Shown: piece by piece, positions 14,316-14,702 of the stretch | Layout of the letters: the number at the start of each line of letters is the position of its first letter | Numbering within the stretch: the first letter of the stretch is position 1 | NCBI GenBank assembly: GCA_016302705.1 | Contig: JAEDNC010000012.1 | Coordinates: 1 to 14,702 of the forward strand | Length of the DNA: 14,702 bases | Source: Bacilli bacterium | Lineage (GTDB): Bacteria; Bacillota_I; Bacilli_A; RFN20; CAG-826 | Reading direction: 5' to 3' | The notes under the pieces: model-generated | Databases searched by the model: none | What the model was told of the DNA's origin: nothing | The model's input: only the letters and a program-made list of their open reading frames with translations | Made by a program: the position numbers and the translations under genes

Positions 14316-14466
14316 AATATATATAAAAGGAGAGAGCATTTTTTTGATAAAAAAGATATATTAAAAATATAAATTTAATCATTTTCTAAATAAAAATATT
14401 ATTTTTAGCAGATACAATCATATAAAAATGTATACTTTGAAAAAAAATAAAAAAAATTTAAAAAAG
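14316..14466 (+). promoter_or_regulatory. A+T-rich gene-free region upstream of the rRNA promoter
   Basis: No gene is seen here. The region is very rich in A and T and ends in phased A-tracts (14440-14466) just upstream of the rRNA -35, the place and composition of an UP element that contacts the RNA polymerase alpha subunits. AAAAGGAG (14325-14332) looks like a ribosome site but leads to no substantial reading frame. Confidence 0.55.
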
Positions 14467-14469
14467 TCA

Positions 14470-14499
14470 TTGACTGAAAATTATACATAGTGGTATCAT
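14470..14499 (+). promoter_or_regulatory. rRNA operon promoter with extended -10
   Basis: TTGACT (14470-14475) and TATCAT (14494-14499) are 18 nt apart; TGG directly before the -10 (14491-14493) makes an extended -10. The predicted start is near 14506. This is the only good promoter close to 16S rRNA; a second, more distal one was not convincingly seen. Confidence 0.75.
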
Positions 14500-14505
14500 A
14501 TCAAA

Positions 14506-14643
14506 GCGTGCAGTTGAGAGATACAACTTATTACATAGTAATATAAGCACGAAGCTGATCTTTGAAAACTAAACAGATGTACAAACAACAAACGTCAATT
14601 TTTTAATTTACAAAACCAGATAATAATTTTGAACTAGAATACA
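14506..14643 (+). ncRNA. Pre-16S rRNA leader
   Basis: This is transcribed leader removed during 16S maturation. Its first 46 nt can form a three-way junction: outer stem CGTGC/GCACG (14507-14511 with 14547-14551), hairpin AGTTG/CAACT (14512-14516 with 14524-14528) and hairpin TATTAC/GTAATA (14529-14534 with 14538-14543). A boxA-like antitermination element follows at 14556-14570. The rest is A+T-rich; its RNase III stem partner would lie beyond 16S, outside the window. Confidence 0.65.
14556..14570 (+). promoter_or_regulatory. boxA-like antitermination element in the rRNA leader
   Basis: TGATCTTTGAAAACT closely matches the boxA sequence found in Bacillus rRNA leaders and spacers (TGTTCTTTGAAAACT). 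In this family boxA RNA recruits NusB/NusE and associated factors to keep RNA polymerase from terminating in rRNA operons. Confidence 0.75.

Positions 14644-14702
<59 letters not shown>

Noticed and set aside
14200..14382. 60-codon open frame on the minus strand across the terminator and the alternating tract
   Set aside because: It runs through a terminator and low-complexity DNA, has a repetitive Tyr/Arg-rich translation with no family likeness, and overlaps the end of a real gene.
14431..14442. Possible second, distal rRNA promoter with TATACT at 14431-14436
   Set aside because: No acceptable -35 lies 16-18 nt upstream, and the region is so A+T-rich that -10-like hexamers are expected by chance.

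Overview
The window looks like chromosomal DNA of a low-GC Gram-positive bacterium of the Bacilli/Erysipelotrichia/Mollicutes side of the tree. The reasons are an A+T-rich composition, a 16S rRNA 5' end of Firmicutes/Tenericutes type, and a gene order that is a condensed form of the Bacillus/Listeria uvrA-hprK-lgt-ppaX-trxB-rapZ-yvcK-whiA ... gap-pgk-tpi block. TGA is used as a stop (trxB, whiA, the XRE gene, the gene ending at 10201) and Trp is TGG, so this is the standard bacterial code and not the Mycoplasma/Spiroplasma code. No mobile element, CRISPR array, tRNA or phage gene was seen. Every protein gene lies on the + strand.

Layout. 1-576: a small P-loop kinase and its terminator. 645-8624: a tightly packed run of uvrA, lgt, a HAD phosphatase (ppaX-like), trxB, a rapZ homologue, whiA and a small XRE regulator, mostly overlapping by 4-11 nt or separated by 1-2 nt. 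8657-9596: a sugar-phosphate nucleotidyltransferase and its terminator. 9610-10201: two overlapping small genes of unknown function. 10249-13426: the glycolytic genes gap, pgk and tpiA behind a promoter with a perfect dyad on its -10 region. 13448-14279: a Bax-inhibitor-1 family membrane protein and a terminator. 14280-14702: an alternating purine-pyrimidine block, an A-rich upstream region, a strong rRNA promoter, a structured leader with a boxA-like element, and the first ~59 nt of 16S rRNA, cut by the window end.

How the genes fit together. Most are housekeeping: nucleotide excision repair, lipoprotein lipidation, thioredoxin reduction, lower glycolysis and ribosome synthesis. The informative part is what differs from the usual block. 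hprK is absent between uvrA and lgt, yvcK is absent between rapZ and whiA, a small XRE gene follows whiA (where crh lies in B. subtilis), and cggR is not upstream of gap. The RapZ homologue keeps its C-terminal domain signatures but has Leu in place of the Walker A Lys. Together these suggest that carbon-flux regulation linked to this locus has been remodelled.

The other notable points are in non-coding DNA. At 9571-9612 a promoter lies inside the terminator of the preceding gene and its predicted start site falls on the A of the next ATG, so that mRNA should be leaderless; uvrA has a similar near-leaderless start. The pre-rRNA leader can fold at its very 5' end into a compact three-way junction. 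All promoter, operator and RNA-structure calls come from reading by eye; no folding or search program was run.
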